A DNA stretch of 59,153 nt from NCBI GenBank assembly GCA_002690875.1, contig NZGH01000054.1, forward strand, positions 40,941 through 100,093. Direction: 5' to 3'. Below, in pieces: positions 27,459-35,794 of the stretch. Position 1 is the first letter of the stretch. Each line of letters begins with the position of its first letter. Origin of the DNA: Rickettsiales bacterium (GTDB taxonomy: Bacteria > Pseudomonadota > Alphaproteobacteria > TMED127). Under the pieces are notes generated by a model. The model worked only from the letters and a program-made list of their open reading frames with translations, did no database searches and was not told where the DNA came from. A program made the translations under genes and the position numbers.

Positions 27459-28341
27459 AGTTTTTACTTCTGTAGTCGACATTTTTGACAAACTTTTTGA
27501 GCTTTTCAAAGGCTTTAGCTTCAACTTGTCTTACCCTTTCTCTTGAAATACCAAAAGATTTACTGAGTTGATCTAGAGTAAGTGGATCATCGACTAGTCT
27601 GCGGTGCGTTATTATGTATCTTTCCCTATCGTCTAAATCTTTAAGAGCACTTTCAAGCATTTCTTTACGTCTGAAAAGTTCTTGTTTGTATATAAATTTA
27701 CTTTCATGACTTTCTTTATCGTCCACTAAGCTGTTAATCCATTCGTCTTCGTTGTCAGCAGAATACGGGTTATTTAAGGATTGGTCGTGTCCAGTCATTC
27801 TTCTGTTCATGTCAATCACATCATTTTCAGAGACGTCCAGTCTATCTGCAATTTCTGTTACAAGTTCTGGAGGTAAATCACCATCTTCTAAAGCTTTAAG
27901 TTTTCCTTTAAGAGAGCGTAAGTTAAAGAAAAGTTTCTTTTGAGCTGCTGTGGTTCCAATTTTAACTAATGACCATGAGTGAAGAATAAATTCTTGAATC
28001 GAGGCCCTTATCCACCACATTGCATATGTTGACAGTCTGAAGCCCCTTTTTGGGTCAAATCTGTTAAGAGATTGTATTAAACCAATATTCCCTTCAGATA
28101 TTAATTCACTTAATGGTAAACCATAACCTCTAAATTTCATTGATATTTTTACTACCAAACGTAAATGAGCATTTACAAGTTTATGAGCTGCGCTATGGCT
28201 TTTATTATTAATCCAGTCGTCAGCTAGGCTATATTCTTCTTCATGCGATAGTAAGGGAAATTTGTTGATTTCTCTTAAGTAAGAAGAAATATCGTTTTGG
28301 TTAAGGTTTCTAACTATATTTGATTCAATTTTTACACTCAT
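27448..28341 (-). CDS. rpoH: Heat-shock sigma factor RpoH (sigma-32)
   Basis: A 297-residue sigma-70 family protein. Region 2 (LVNAHLRLVVKISMKFRGYGLPLSELISEGNIGL; WWIRASIQEFILHSW) and region 4 (TLDQLSKSFGISRERVRQVEAKAFEKLKKF) are clear. Between them is the RpoH box QKKLFFNLRSLKGKL, which distinguishes RpoH from RpoD. The short length and lack of region 1.1 agree. It directs transcription of heat-shock genes and is a known FtsH substrate. It is convergent with purA and overlaps it. Confidence 0.95.
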   Translation of the reverse strand: MSVKIESNIVRNLNQNDISSYLREINKFPLLSHEEEYSLADDWINNKSHSAAHKLVNAHLRLVVKISMKFRGYGLPLSELISEGNIGLIQSLNRFDPKRGFRLSTYAMWWIRASIQEFILHSWSLVKIGTTAAQKKLFFNLRSLKGKLKALEDGDLPPELVTEIADRLDVSENDVIDMNRRMTGHDQSLNNPYSADNEDEWINSLVDDKESHESKFIYKQELFRRKEMLESALKDLDDRERYIITHRRLVDDPLTLDQLSKSFGISRERVRQVEAKAFEKLKKFVKNVDYRSKNFNQ

Positions 28342-28348
28342 AAAAGTT

Positions 28349-28376
28349 ATAATAATGTCACAAAATTAAATTTCAA
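28349..28376 (-). promoter_or_regulatory. Possible promoter of rpoH
   Basis: On the minus strand TTGAAA (28376-28371) and TATTAT (28354-28349) are spaced by 16 bases. Transcription would begin at or next to the rpoH ATG, implying a leaderless or nearly leaderless message. AT richness makes chance matches common. Confidence 0.3.
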
Positions 28377-28411
28377 GAGAAAAATGAATATGAGATGAAT
28401 ATTTTGTTAAT

Positions 28412-29401
28412 TTAGTCGCTTTTTTCACATAGTGATACAAAATCTCTAAATTCCTTTGGTTCTTCAGACTCAAAAAACATGTCCTTTTCCATGTATGGAT
28501 GAAAAAAACCTATTGATTGAGCGTGTAATGCTTGTCGTTTAGGTATTATAAAGTTTTTTTCGATGTTTTCTTTTATATTTAAAGGAAGGTAATCTTTATT
28601 TATATTTTTTTTATAAACAAAATCTCCAATTATAGGAACTCCAATATAATTTAAATGAACTCTTATTTGATGTGTTCTTCCTGTATGAAGCTTACATTCA
28701 TATATGCTTATTGATAATTTTTTAAAATCAAATTTATTTTTCAATTGATACTCAGTCAGCGCATCTCTACCCATATTTTCCTCACAAACTACCATTTTTT
28801 TTCTATTTACTTTCGACCTTATTATATTTTTTTTAATTAAACCCTTTTTAAGATTAGTAGAGTTCCAAGTTAGACAAATATATTTTCTTTTAATATTCCT
28901 ATTTTTAAATTGCTCTGAAAGACTATTATGAGTTATATCATTTTTAGCAATAACTAATAGACCGCTTGTCATTTTGTCAATTCTATGGACAATCCCAGGT
29001 CTTAATACACCACCTATTCCAGATAAAGAGTTTTTGCAATGGTATAATAAACCATTAACTAGGGTATTTTCATAATTTCCTGCACCTGGATGTACTATTA
29101 TTCCCGCCTTTTTATTTAAAACAAGTAAATGTTCATCTTCGTAAAAAATTTCTAGGTCCATTTTTTTGGCAATCAATTTTGAATCTTTAGGTTTAGGTAA
29201 ATTTACAAATAAGGTGCCTTCTTTTTTAATTACCAGTGATTGGTCTTTTATAATTTCTTTATCCAACATAATGTTTCCGTTTAAAATTAGATCTTGAATT
29301 TTATTACGTGAAAAACCATCAATTTTTTTAGATAATAATTTATCAATTCTTTTTCCCAAATCATTGATAGAAACAAATATTTTTATATAATTCTTATTCA
29401 A
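28412..29401 (-). CDS. rluD: RluA/RluD-family 23S rRNA pseudouridine synthase
   Basis: The 329 residues start with an S4 domain (KRIDKLLSKKIDGFSRNKIQDLILNG) and continue with a pseudouridine synthase domain. The catalytic Asp lies in VHRIDKMTSGLLVIAK, with GRTHQIRVHLNYIGVPIIGD and a C-terminal FHP motif. The S4 plus catalytic layout fits RluD (helix 69 of 23S rRNA), but RluC-like specificity cannot be excluded. The start is a TTG at 29401, whose first base is also the first base of the divergent ATG. Confidence 0.88.
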   Translation of the reverse strand: MNKNYIKIFVSINDLGKRIDKLLSKKIDGFSRNKIQDLILNGNIMLDKEIIKDQSLVIKKEGTLFVNLPKPKDSKLIAKKMDLEIFYEDEHLLVLNKKAGIIVHPGAGNYENTLVNGLLYHCKNSLSGIGGVLRPGIVHRIDKMTSGLLVIAKNDITHNSLSEQFKNRNIKRKYICLTWNSTNLKKGLIKKNIIRSKVNRKKMVVCEENMGRDALTEYQLKNKFDFKKLSISIYECKLHTGRTHQIRVHLNYIGVPIIGDFVYKKNINKDYLPLNIKENIEKNFIIPKRQALHAQSIGFFHPYMEKDMFFESEEPKEFRDFVSLCEKSD

Positions 29402-29694
29402 TGAATAAATACCTAAAATTTATAGTCATTTTCTTAGCTGTTTTAATTTTAATTCTATTTTCAATAACAATTTTTGTAATCGTCAAAAAATATAATCAAG
29501 TTGAATATAAATATATTGAAAATTCAGAAATTACCCCCAATTTAACAAATGATCAACTAATTCATTCCTTTGATATTAATAATAATAAACTATATCTTCA
29601 CGTAAAAAATAAATCTAATAACAAATCCTCAATAATAATTTATGATCTTAATAGCAACAAAAAAATTGGAAGTATAATAATTAGAGATAAATGA
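29401..29694 (+). CDS. Small single-span membrane protein (DUF6476-like position)
   Basis: The 97 residues consist of a short N-terminus, one membrane segment (FIVIFLAVLILILFSITIFVIV) and a soluble tail of mainly strand-forming residues. Alphaproteobacteria often have a small one-span gene, annotated DUF6476, divergent from an RluA-family gene; I infer equivalence from position and layout. It is head-to-head with the pseudouridine synthase gene and couples to the next gene by ATGA. Function is unknown. Confidence 0.65.
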   Translation: MNKYLKFIVIFLAVLILILFSITIFVIVKKYNQVEYKYIENSEITPNLTNDQLIHSFDINNNKLYLHVKNKSNNKSSIIIYDLNSNKKIGSIIIRDK

Positions 29695-30149
29695 TAACTA
29701 AAACACTTATAGCATTCCTTACATCCTGGATAATTACTAATACTGAATTTAGTAAAGAAGTTGATCCTCCAGCATTCTTTAAGTTGTCAAAGAAACAAAT
29801 GTCAGATAAAGCTTGTTATTCATCAGAAAATTGTAGAGTCAAAGCTTATTATGTCAAAAAAGAAGGTATTTTTTTCAGGGACAATCTTTTGCCTAATGAT
29901 AATATTTGTGATTTATCAATAATTCTTCACGAAATGGTTCATCATTACCAGAAAAATTCAAACAGGACTTTTGACCTTGATGAGAGAACTCTGTGGACTT
30001 TACAAGAAAGGCAAGCTTTGTACTATCAAAATTTATTTTTAATATCACAAAAAAGACTTAATAACAATAAAGGACCTGAAAACATACTTCAATGTGAAGG
30101 AGGTTCATATCTTGATCTACAATATAAGTACAAAGAAACTAATCAATAA
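29691..30149 (+). CDS. Small HExxH putative metallopeptidase (DUF6647-like), copy 1
   Basis: A 152-residue protein with a zinc-protease-like motif ILHEMVHHYQ near residue 82 and a downstream LQERQALYYQN that could provide a third, glutamate ligand. A cysteine pair (ACYSSENC) precedes the motif, and the N-terminus is weakly hydrophobic (LIAFLTSWIITN). It is related to the protein at 55807-56208: both share the Cys pair, the HExxH with a leading ICxxSIxLHE, and an ExxA..QNxFLI segment. I recall such proteins as DUF6647, but the label should be checked. It overlaps the LOV gene by 11 bases (convergent). Confidence 0.7.
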   Translation: MITKTLIAFLTSWIITNTEFSKEVDPPAFFKLSKKQMSDKACYSSENCRVKAYYVKKEGIFFRDNLLPNDNICDLSIILHEMVHHYQKNSNRTFDLDERTLWTLQERQALYYQNLFLISQKRLNNNKGPENILQCEGGSYLDLQYKYKETNQ

Positions 30150-30555
30150 TTTTATTAAAAGTATGTCTCCTAACAGATTCAACCTCAATGGGGTTTTGTT
30201 CTCCTGCAAAATAAATTAATTTTTTTTCTCTATCAAAAATAGGTATAATTCTTAATCTGTTCCAAAACTTTTCTCCATTTTTTTTGTAATTTAGTATGTC
30301 AATTGTAATTCTCTTTTTAAGCTTTAAAGACAATTTGATTTGCTGAATGTCATTTTCATCAGTTTCAGGACCTTGAAGAAATCTACAATTTTTACCCAAG
30401 GATTCTTTTATACTGTAGCCTGTATGTTTTGAGAACTCTTTACTGATGTAGACCATTGGACAGTCTTTTTGGTAAGGGTCACTAATTACAATACTTCTAT
30501 CTATTTTTTCTAAGTTAAGAAGTTTTAGTGCTATCTTTTCAGAAAGATATTTCAT
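30139..30555 (-). CDS. Stand-alone short LOV-domain blue-light photoreceptor
   Basis: The 138 residues are one PAS/LOV domain with short flanking helices and no output domain. The flavin-binding cysteine motif is GKNCRFLQG with the photoactive Cys57. FMN-contacting residues are also present: Asn89 in ILNYKKNG, Asn99 in FWNRLRI and Gln120 in FAGEQNP. The N-terminal MVYISKEFSKHTGYS also fits. Cys57 is expected to form a blue-light adduct with FMN. With no fused effector, signalling would go through dimerisation or a partner. It neighbours the retinal and proteorhodopsin genes, which suggests a light-response role, by inference. Confidence 0.92.
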   Translation of the reverse strand: MKYLSEKIALKLLNLEKIDRSIVISDPYQKDCPMVYISKEFSKHTGYSIKESLGKNCRFLQGPETDENDIQQIKLSLKLKKRITIDILNYKKNGEKFWNRLRIIPIFDREKKLIYFAGEQNPIEVESVRRHTFNKIID

Positions 30556-30578
30556 AGATATTATAATATAAAATTCTT

Positions 30579-31418
30579 ATGAAAATAAAAAAGCAAAATA
30601 TTTTTGAAAAATTTGACTTTGCCGATGAAGTTGATTCAAATAAACTAAAGACCTCAGTATTTAATGGAAAGATTCTGATACCACAAGGGTTTTCAAGCTT
30701 ACTTTCTTTGATAATTGAAGTAGAAAATTATTTTTTAAAATTTTTTAATGTTTCTATAAATGAATTTGTTAGAGATAATTCAATAATTTTTCAAGAAAAA
30801 GAAATTATAAAGTTTCAAAAGTTAATTAAAAAATCAAAACCTTTATATAAAAAATTTGTAATGTTTTTAAAAGATTTAGGTTTTGAAATTCACGATACTT
30901 ATTGTGATCAAATAACAATTAGATTTAGTCCATCAATTAATGAACAAGGAAAAGGATTATTAAAACCAGCCAAACCACACAGAGATACATGGGCTTCAAA
31001 CTTTCAGCATCAAATTAACTGGTGGGTTCCTTTACACGATTTGTCAAAACAAAATTCTATTTTTTTTTTACCAAAATATTTTACTCAGAAAGTTAAGAAT
31101 AATTCAAAAGACTGGAGTTTCAAATTATTTAAAAAAGGTTATATTAAATGTTCAACACCAGTCTCTCTTCAAAGTTTTAATTCAGTTGACTATAAAACTA
31201 AAAAACTAACTTTAGGTGATGCTTTTTGTTTTTCAGGAAACCATATCCATGGAAGTAACTTAGGAACCTTTAGAAGATTAAATATTGAAACAAGAACATT
31301 ATGTAAAAAAGATTTAAAAAGATTTAGTTTACCTAAAAACATAGATAACAACAATTTAGCTAAACAAGGTAAATGGTTTAAGTCTCTATATGATTCAAAG
31401 TTTTATATGCAAGATTAG
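30579..31418 (+). CDS. 2-oxoglutarate/Fe(II) oxygenase, PhyH/StrG-like
   Basis: A 279-residue protein with a double-stranded beta-helix oxygenase pattern. The iron-binding HxD is PHRDTW (His134, Asp136), the distal histidine is in NHIHGSNLG (His224) and an arginine pair for 2-oxoglutarate follows in TFRRLNIETR. The stretch HRDTWASNFQHQINWW resembles proteins annotated PhyH or StrG-like. The substrate is unknown. It lies between the LOV gene (divergent, 23 bases apart) and blh (convergent, 4-base overlap), so a role in tailoring carotenoid or retinoid, or in a light response, is possible but untested. Confidence 0.8.
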   Translation: MKIKKQNIFEKFDFADEVDSNKLKTSVFNGKILIPQGFSSLLSLIIEVENYFLKFFNVSINEFVRDNSIIFQEKEIIKFQKLIKKSKPLYKKFVMFLKDLGFEIHDTYCDQITIRFSPSINEQGKGLLKPAKPHRDTWASNFQHQINWWVPLHDLSKQNSIFFLPKYFTQKVKNNSKDWSFKLFKKGYIKCSTPVSLQSFNSVDYKTKKLTLGDAFCFSGNHIHGSNLGTFRRLNIETRTLCKKDLKRFSLPKNIDNNNLAKQGKWFKSLYDSKFYMQD

Positions 31419-32290
31419 TCATTTTTTAGAAAATTAATAAGAAAAACATGCGATATTGTTAAAGAGGAAAGTGCAATTACAATATGATTTAAACTTAACA
31501 TGTCATTCTGGATTGAAATTAGTATTAGAAAAAATATTAGTAAGCAACTCAATGCTGTCATAGGTAACGTTCTGATAAATAGTTTTTTGAAAGAAAGGTT
31601 AAGTTTTGACTTTTCGTAAATAAGATGTCGAACAGAATGTAAAAAACAAAAATAAATAAAAAAAGATACTAATGGTTTGAAATATATAAAACAAAAAAAA
31701 AGAAATATTAATTCAATTAACAGATTTGTGGATACTTTGTTGAGTAGAAATTTTATTAAAAAAAAAGAAAAGATAAAGAAAGAGAAATATAAAAAAAAGT
31801 CACTCCAATAAAACAATAAAGAAATTAAATTATCGGTAACAAAAAAAAAGATAAAGATTTCTCTTATCTCATTAATATGAAATTTAATAGGAAAAAAAAT
31901 TATTATAATTGCTCTTAGCAAGACCTCTAATTTTTTTTGCAAGGCAGACTTACTTTCTCTATCACTTATTCCAAAATGAAGCCCGGATAAAATTAAAAAA
32001 AAAATGAAGAATAAATCTGGAAGTATCATCCAAAAATAAAAAAACAAAATTGGGATTGAAATATAAATTAAAAGAAAAAAAAATAAAGTATTCTTTGATT
32101 TTATTAGATTAAATCTTTTAGCTGTAAAAATATCTAGACTTCCATGAGCTAATCCTGGCCATATTAGAGGTAGAGAAAATATAATAAGTTGGTTATATAA
32201 ATTCGAATATATATAGTTTTCAAATAGGTTAACCAATACTGAAAAAAAAAAAATTGATAATATAAATATTTTAAGATCAATTGATTTCAT
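31415..32290 (-). CDS. blh: Beta-carotene 15,15'-dioxygenase, Brp/Blh family
   Basis: A 291-residue membrane protein with about seven or more hydrophobic segments. The iron-ligand histidine motifs of the family are visible: GLAHGSLDIF near residue 47, SGLHFGISD near residue 101 and FLHSVRHLIYE near residue 220. Blh cleaves beta-carotene into two retinals. It is the last gene of the proteorhodopsin-carotenoid unit and overlaps crtY by 14 bases. It is highly divergent in its hydrophobic parts, as is usual for the family. Confidence 0.9.
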   Translation of the reverse strand: MKSIDLKIFILSIFFFSVLVNLFENYIYSNLYNQLIIFSLPLIWPGLAHGSLDIFTAKRFNLIKSKNTLFFFLLIYISIPILFFYFWMILPDLFFIFFLILSGLHFGISDRESKSALQKKLEVLLRAIIIIFFPIKFHINEIREIFIFFFVTDNLISLLFYWSDFFLYFSFFIFSFFLIKFLLNKVSTNLLIELIFLFFCFIYFKPLVSFFIYFCFLHSVRHLIYEKSKLNLSFKKLFIRTLPMTALSCLLIFFLILISIQNDMLSLNHIVIALSSLTISHVFLINFLKND

Positions 32291-33428
32291 TTGATAAAAC
32301 TCTCTTCTTTAAAACTTCAAAAGCTGAAATAAACATTTTTTTTTTTGGTAGGATTATAATAACTCTCAAAAGTTGAAGAAGATTAATATTTCCATTTAGA
32401 AACTTAACTATTAACATTAAATTATTTTTTTTAAAAAAATATAAAAAAAAACTTTTTAGATCTTCAGAATTCTTTTGTATCAAATTACAAAAAACTTCAT
32501 CTAAAAAATTAAGTAAAAAGTTATTTTTGACTCTTATTTTTTTATTATTAAGAATGTTTTCTGTTATAAAGTCTGAATATAAGAAACAATTTTGAAAACT
32601 ATACCCAGTTGATGACTTCATCCAGTTTCCAGGGATACCAATTGGAAAATAATTAAACTGTTGCTTAACATTCTGATTAAACATAGGGAGGATGCCTTGT
32701 TCTTTAAAGTAAATTTGGTATTTTACATTTGGAAAATTTTTATCTATGTATTGTATTATATTTTTTTTATATTTTGATCTTGCAAAAATTTTTTTTGAAA
32801 AATATGTCGATTCAAATAAAGCTTTTTTTGATGAAAAGGGAAGAATATACATAAAATTTATTCCATCAGAAAAACTTTGAAAATCCATTAATGTTACTTG
32901 TTTATTGTTGAGGACATTTTTTTCAAAAACTACTTCATAACCAACAAAATGTTGAAATAAGTCATCTTTTTTCTTTATTAAGTTAGGTCTACTATCAAAA
33001 AGGAATTCACACTCATACTTATATTTACCAATTATCACTTCATTTTTATAGGCGTATTTATTTATTTTATTTATATTTTTTCCATTTAGAATTTTTATTC
33101 TTTTATTTTTTACAAGTTTTTTTGTCATATAGTTGAAAAATGAAGACGAATTTAAATGAAGATATTTGATATTACTATCACTATGAATTATCTCATTCTG
33201 ATCAATCTTTATTTTTATAGAATCCCATGATGTATCAGGTTTTGTTGTAAAGATATTTTGAGGAGTATTCCAAAAACACCAATTCTTGTTGTAGCCTAAT
33301 TTTTTTTTTTTTTCGATTATTAGAATACTTTTTTTTGATCTTTCTGATATTTCATTAGCAAGTATTAATCCAGAAAGTCCAGCGCCTATAATAATTATAT
33401 CAAATTCTTTCCTAATCAAATTTAACAT
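32277..33428 (-). CDS. crtY: Lycopene beta-cyclase
   Basis: The 383 residues begin with an FAD-binding motif (DIIIIGAGLSGLILANEIS) followed by NWCFWNTPQ, a CrtY-type substrate region. Later motifs include VGYEVVFE and GIPGNWMKSSTGYSF (family PxxTGYxF). The enzyme closes both ends of lycopene to give beta-carotene. The position between crtB and blh fits this role. The start ATG lies inside the end of crtB (17-base overlap). CrtY is preferred over the CruA type because of the CrtY-like GxGxxG and TGYSF motifs. Confidence 0.9.
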   Translation of the reverse strand: MLNLIRKEFDIIIIGAGLSGLILANEISERSKKSILIIEKKKKLGYNKNWCFWNTPQNIFTTKPDTSWDSIKIKIDQNEIIHSDSNIKYLHLNSSSFFNYMTKKLVKNKRIKILNGKNINKINKYAYKNEVIIGKYKYECEFLFDSRPNLIKKKDDLFQHFVGYEVVFEKNVLNNKQVTLMDFQSFSDGINFMYILPFSSKKALFESTYFSKKIFARSKYKKNIIQYIDKNFPNVKYQIYFKEQGILPMFNQNVKQQFNYFPIGIPGNWMKSSTGYSFQNCFLYSDFITENILNNKKIRVKNNFLLNFLDEVFCNLIQKNSEDLKSFFLYFFKKNNLMLIVKFLNGNINLLQLLRVIIILPKKKMFISAFEVLKKRVLSNEIN

Positions 33429-34326
33429 TTAATTTTTTCAGTATTAAAATTACTTTATTCTCAAACGTATAATTAAGTGAGAGGTTTTTAGAAAAATATA
33501 ATTTATAAAGTGCTTTCAATGAAAATAAAACTTTTTCAATAAAATTTACATATATTCTTCCCACCCATATGTTTCCTTTTTTGGTAACTATTTTTTTACC
33601 AATTTTTCTGTAAAGTTCTGCTGCTATTGAAACTGGTATCCCATATTCCCTTTTTAAAATATGTATAGAACTCCAAGCGTTTTCATAAAAAAGATCAGCT
33701 TTTTTTAAAAGGACTAACAAATCTTTTGACAATTGTTTTTTTATACTTTTATTACCCAAAATTTTTTCTTTGTCATTTTTTTTAAAACTTCTCATTGATA
33801 GTGGTATATAAATTCTATTCATTTTTAAATCTTCAACTACATCTCTACTTATGTTAGTCAGTTGCATTGCAATTCCTAGTTGGACTCCTCCTAAAATCAT
33901 TTTTTTGTCTCTTATATTTATTATTTTACAAAACATAAAACCAACGGTTCCGGCTACCTGATAGCAATATTTGATTAGTTGCTCAAAAGATTTTATGTTA
34001 ACTTTTTCCCTAAGGTCATACTCGATACCATTTATTAATTCTATCGGAACACTTTTATTAATATTATATTTAATCATTATATCAATAAAGTTTCTAACAG
34101 CTGGAAAAGTTGATTTTTTACTTTTAATTTGGTTTTTTATTATTTTTAACTTTATAAAAGACTCAACTTTACTTAAATTAGGATCGTCACCTAAATCGTC
34201 TAGATACCTACAGAAAATATAAAGATTTTCAATATCTTTTTTTACTTTTGTTGGTAGAAATGCAGAAGCGAAATAAAAGGTTTTGGCTCTATATTGTAAC
34301 GTCAGCTTTTTGTCATTTATTTTCAT
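33412..34326 (-). CDS. crtB: Phytoene synthase
   Basis: A 304-residue squalene/phytoene synthase. The first Asp-rich motif is YLDDLGDD near residue 42, and the second is TNISRDVVEDLKMNRIYIP near residue 160, with YCYQVAGTVGFMF in between. CrtB condenses two GGPP molecules to phytoene, the first committed step to carotenoids. It overlaps crtI and crtY by 14 and 17 bases, so the four downstream genes are translated as a packed unit. Confidence 0.94.
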   Translation of the reverse strand: MKINDKKLTLQYRAKTFYFASAFLPTKVKKDIENLYIFCRYLDDLGDDPNLSKVESFIKLKIIKNQIKSKKSTFPAVRNFIDIMIKYNINKSVPIELINGIEYDLREKVNIKSFEQLIKYCYQVAGTVGFMFCKIINIRDKKMILGGVQLGIAMQLTNISRDVVEDLKMNRIYIPLSMRSFKKNDKEKILGNKSIKKQLSKDLLVLLKKADLFYENAWSSIHILKREYGIPVSIAAELYRKIGKKIVTKKGNIWVGRIYVNFIEKVLFSLKALYKLYFSKNLSLNYTFENKVILILKKLNVKFD

Positions 34327-35794
34327 TGATAATTAAGTTTTCAATAATTTTTGCAGAGCTTACAACTCCAGGAACTCCAGCTCCAGGATGGCTTCCAGCT
34401 CCAGTAAAATAAAGATTTTTAAAATCCTCTGATTTGTTATGAAACCTAAACCATGCAGATTGTTTAAAAACAGGACTTATGGAAAAACCTGAACCGTAAG
34501 TTGATAAATAATCATTTTTAAAGTTTTCTGGTGTCATATAAAAACAGACTTCTAGATTTTTTCTTAATTCCGGCATTATTGTTTTTTCAAGAGCTAATAA
34601 TATCTTATTTTTATATTTCTCTCCATTTTTTTTCCAATCTAAATTTCCTTTTAAATTTGGTACCGGAGATAAAACATAAAAACAGTCACATCCTTTAGGA
34701 GCCATTGATTGATCTGTTGAAGTCGGTCTGTGAAGGTAGAGACTAAAGTCGTCGGCTAAAACTTTTTTCTTGAAAATATCATTTAATAAACCTTCATATC
34801 GTTTTCCCATCCAAATTGTGTGATGAGCAATCTTTTTATATTTTTTTTTTGTCCCAAAAAAAATAACGAATAGTCCCATCGAATAATCAAGGTTATCAAT
34901 GCGTTTGTTATTCCATTTTTTGTTATAAGGGGTTTTAAGTAAGTGCTTGTAGGTATAGGTTGGATCAGCGTTTATAATAATTTTATCAGCAAGAAAAGTT
35001 TTTTCTTTGTTTACTTCAACACCTATAACTGTATTTTTCTCAGTAATTATTTTTGTAACTTCTGAGTTTCTCTTGATAACAATTTTTTCTTCTAACATTA
35101 GTTTTTTTAACCCATCAATAAGTGCTCCTGTTCCCCCCATAGCATAATGAACTCCCCATTTCCTTTCTAGAAAATGAATTAAATTATAGATAGATGTAGT
35201 TGTAATTGGATTTCCACCCAATAAAAGAGGTTGTATACTCAAAGCTTGTTGTAGTTGATTATTCTTAATAAACTTTCCTACTAAACTAAAAACGCTTAAA
35301 TAACTTTTTAATATTAAAAGTGTTGGGAGTTGTTTTATCATAAACCAAAAGTTATGAAATGGAGTAAATGATAATTTTAAAAAACCAACATTGAAAATTT
35401 TTTCAGAAAATTTAAGGAGTTTTCTGTAACCCTCCACGTCCCTATAATTAAATTTTTTAATTTCATCTTCTGTTTTTTTTAAGTCGTCTGAATAATCAAA
35501 AATTTTTTTATTTGATGAGAAATAAAATCTATACCAAGGGTCTAATCTAACAAATTTTACGTATTTTTTTCTATCCTTTTTGAATAATTTAAACAGCTCG
35601 TCAAATAAAAAAGGTGCAGTAATTACTGTTGGACCCGCATCAAAAGTGTATCCTGATTTTTTAAAAACCCTTGCTCTACCTCCGATTTGGTCTAGCTTTT
35701 CTAATATTGTGACTTGAAACCCAAGTTTTCTAAGTCGCAATGCAGATGCAATTCCACCAAAACCGGATCCTACAACCAATGCTTTTTTTTTCAT
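34313..35794 (-). CDS. crtI: Phytoene desaturase CrtI
   Basis: A 493-residue CrtI. The N-terminal FAD motif is ALVVGSGFGGIASALRLRKLG, followed by DQIGGRARVFKKSGYTFDAGPTVI, and the C-terminal signature is YFTGAGSHPGAGVPGVVSSA. Bacterial CrtI converts phytoene to lycopene by four desaturations. The ATG overlaps the crtE stop by one base (TAATG). Length and motif order are complete. Confidence 0.96.
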   Translation of the reverse strand: MKKKALVVGSGFGGIASALRLRKLGFQVTILEKLDQIGGRARVFKKSGYTFDAGPTVITAPFLFDELFKLFKKDRKKYVKFVRLDPWYRFYFSSNKKIFDYSDDLKKTEDEIKKFNYRDVEGYRKLLKFSEKIFNVGFLKLSFTPFHNFWFMIKQLPTLLILKSYLSVFSLVGKFIKNNQLQQALSIQPLLLGGNPITTTSIYNLIHFLERKWGVHYAMGGTGALIDGLKKLMLEEKIVIKRNSEVTKIITEKNTVIGVEVNKEKTFLADKIIINADPTYTYKHLLKTPYNKKWNNKRIDNLDYSMGLFVIFFGTKKKYKKIAHHTIWMGKRYEGLLNDIFKKKVLADDFSLYLHRPTSTDQSMAPKGCDCFYVLSPVPNLKGNLDWKKNGEKYKNKILLALEKTIMPELRKNLEVCFYMTPENFKNDYLSTYGSGFSISPVFKQSAWFRFHNKSEDFKNLYFTGAGSHPGAGVPGVVSSAKIIENLIINENK

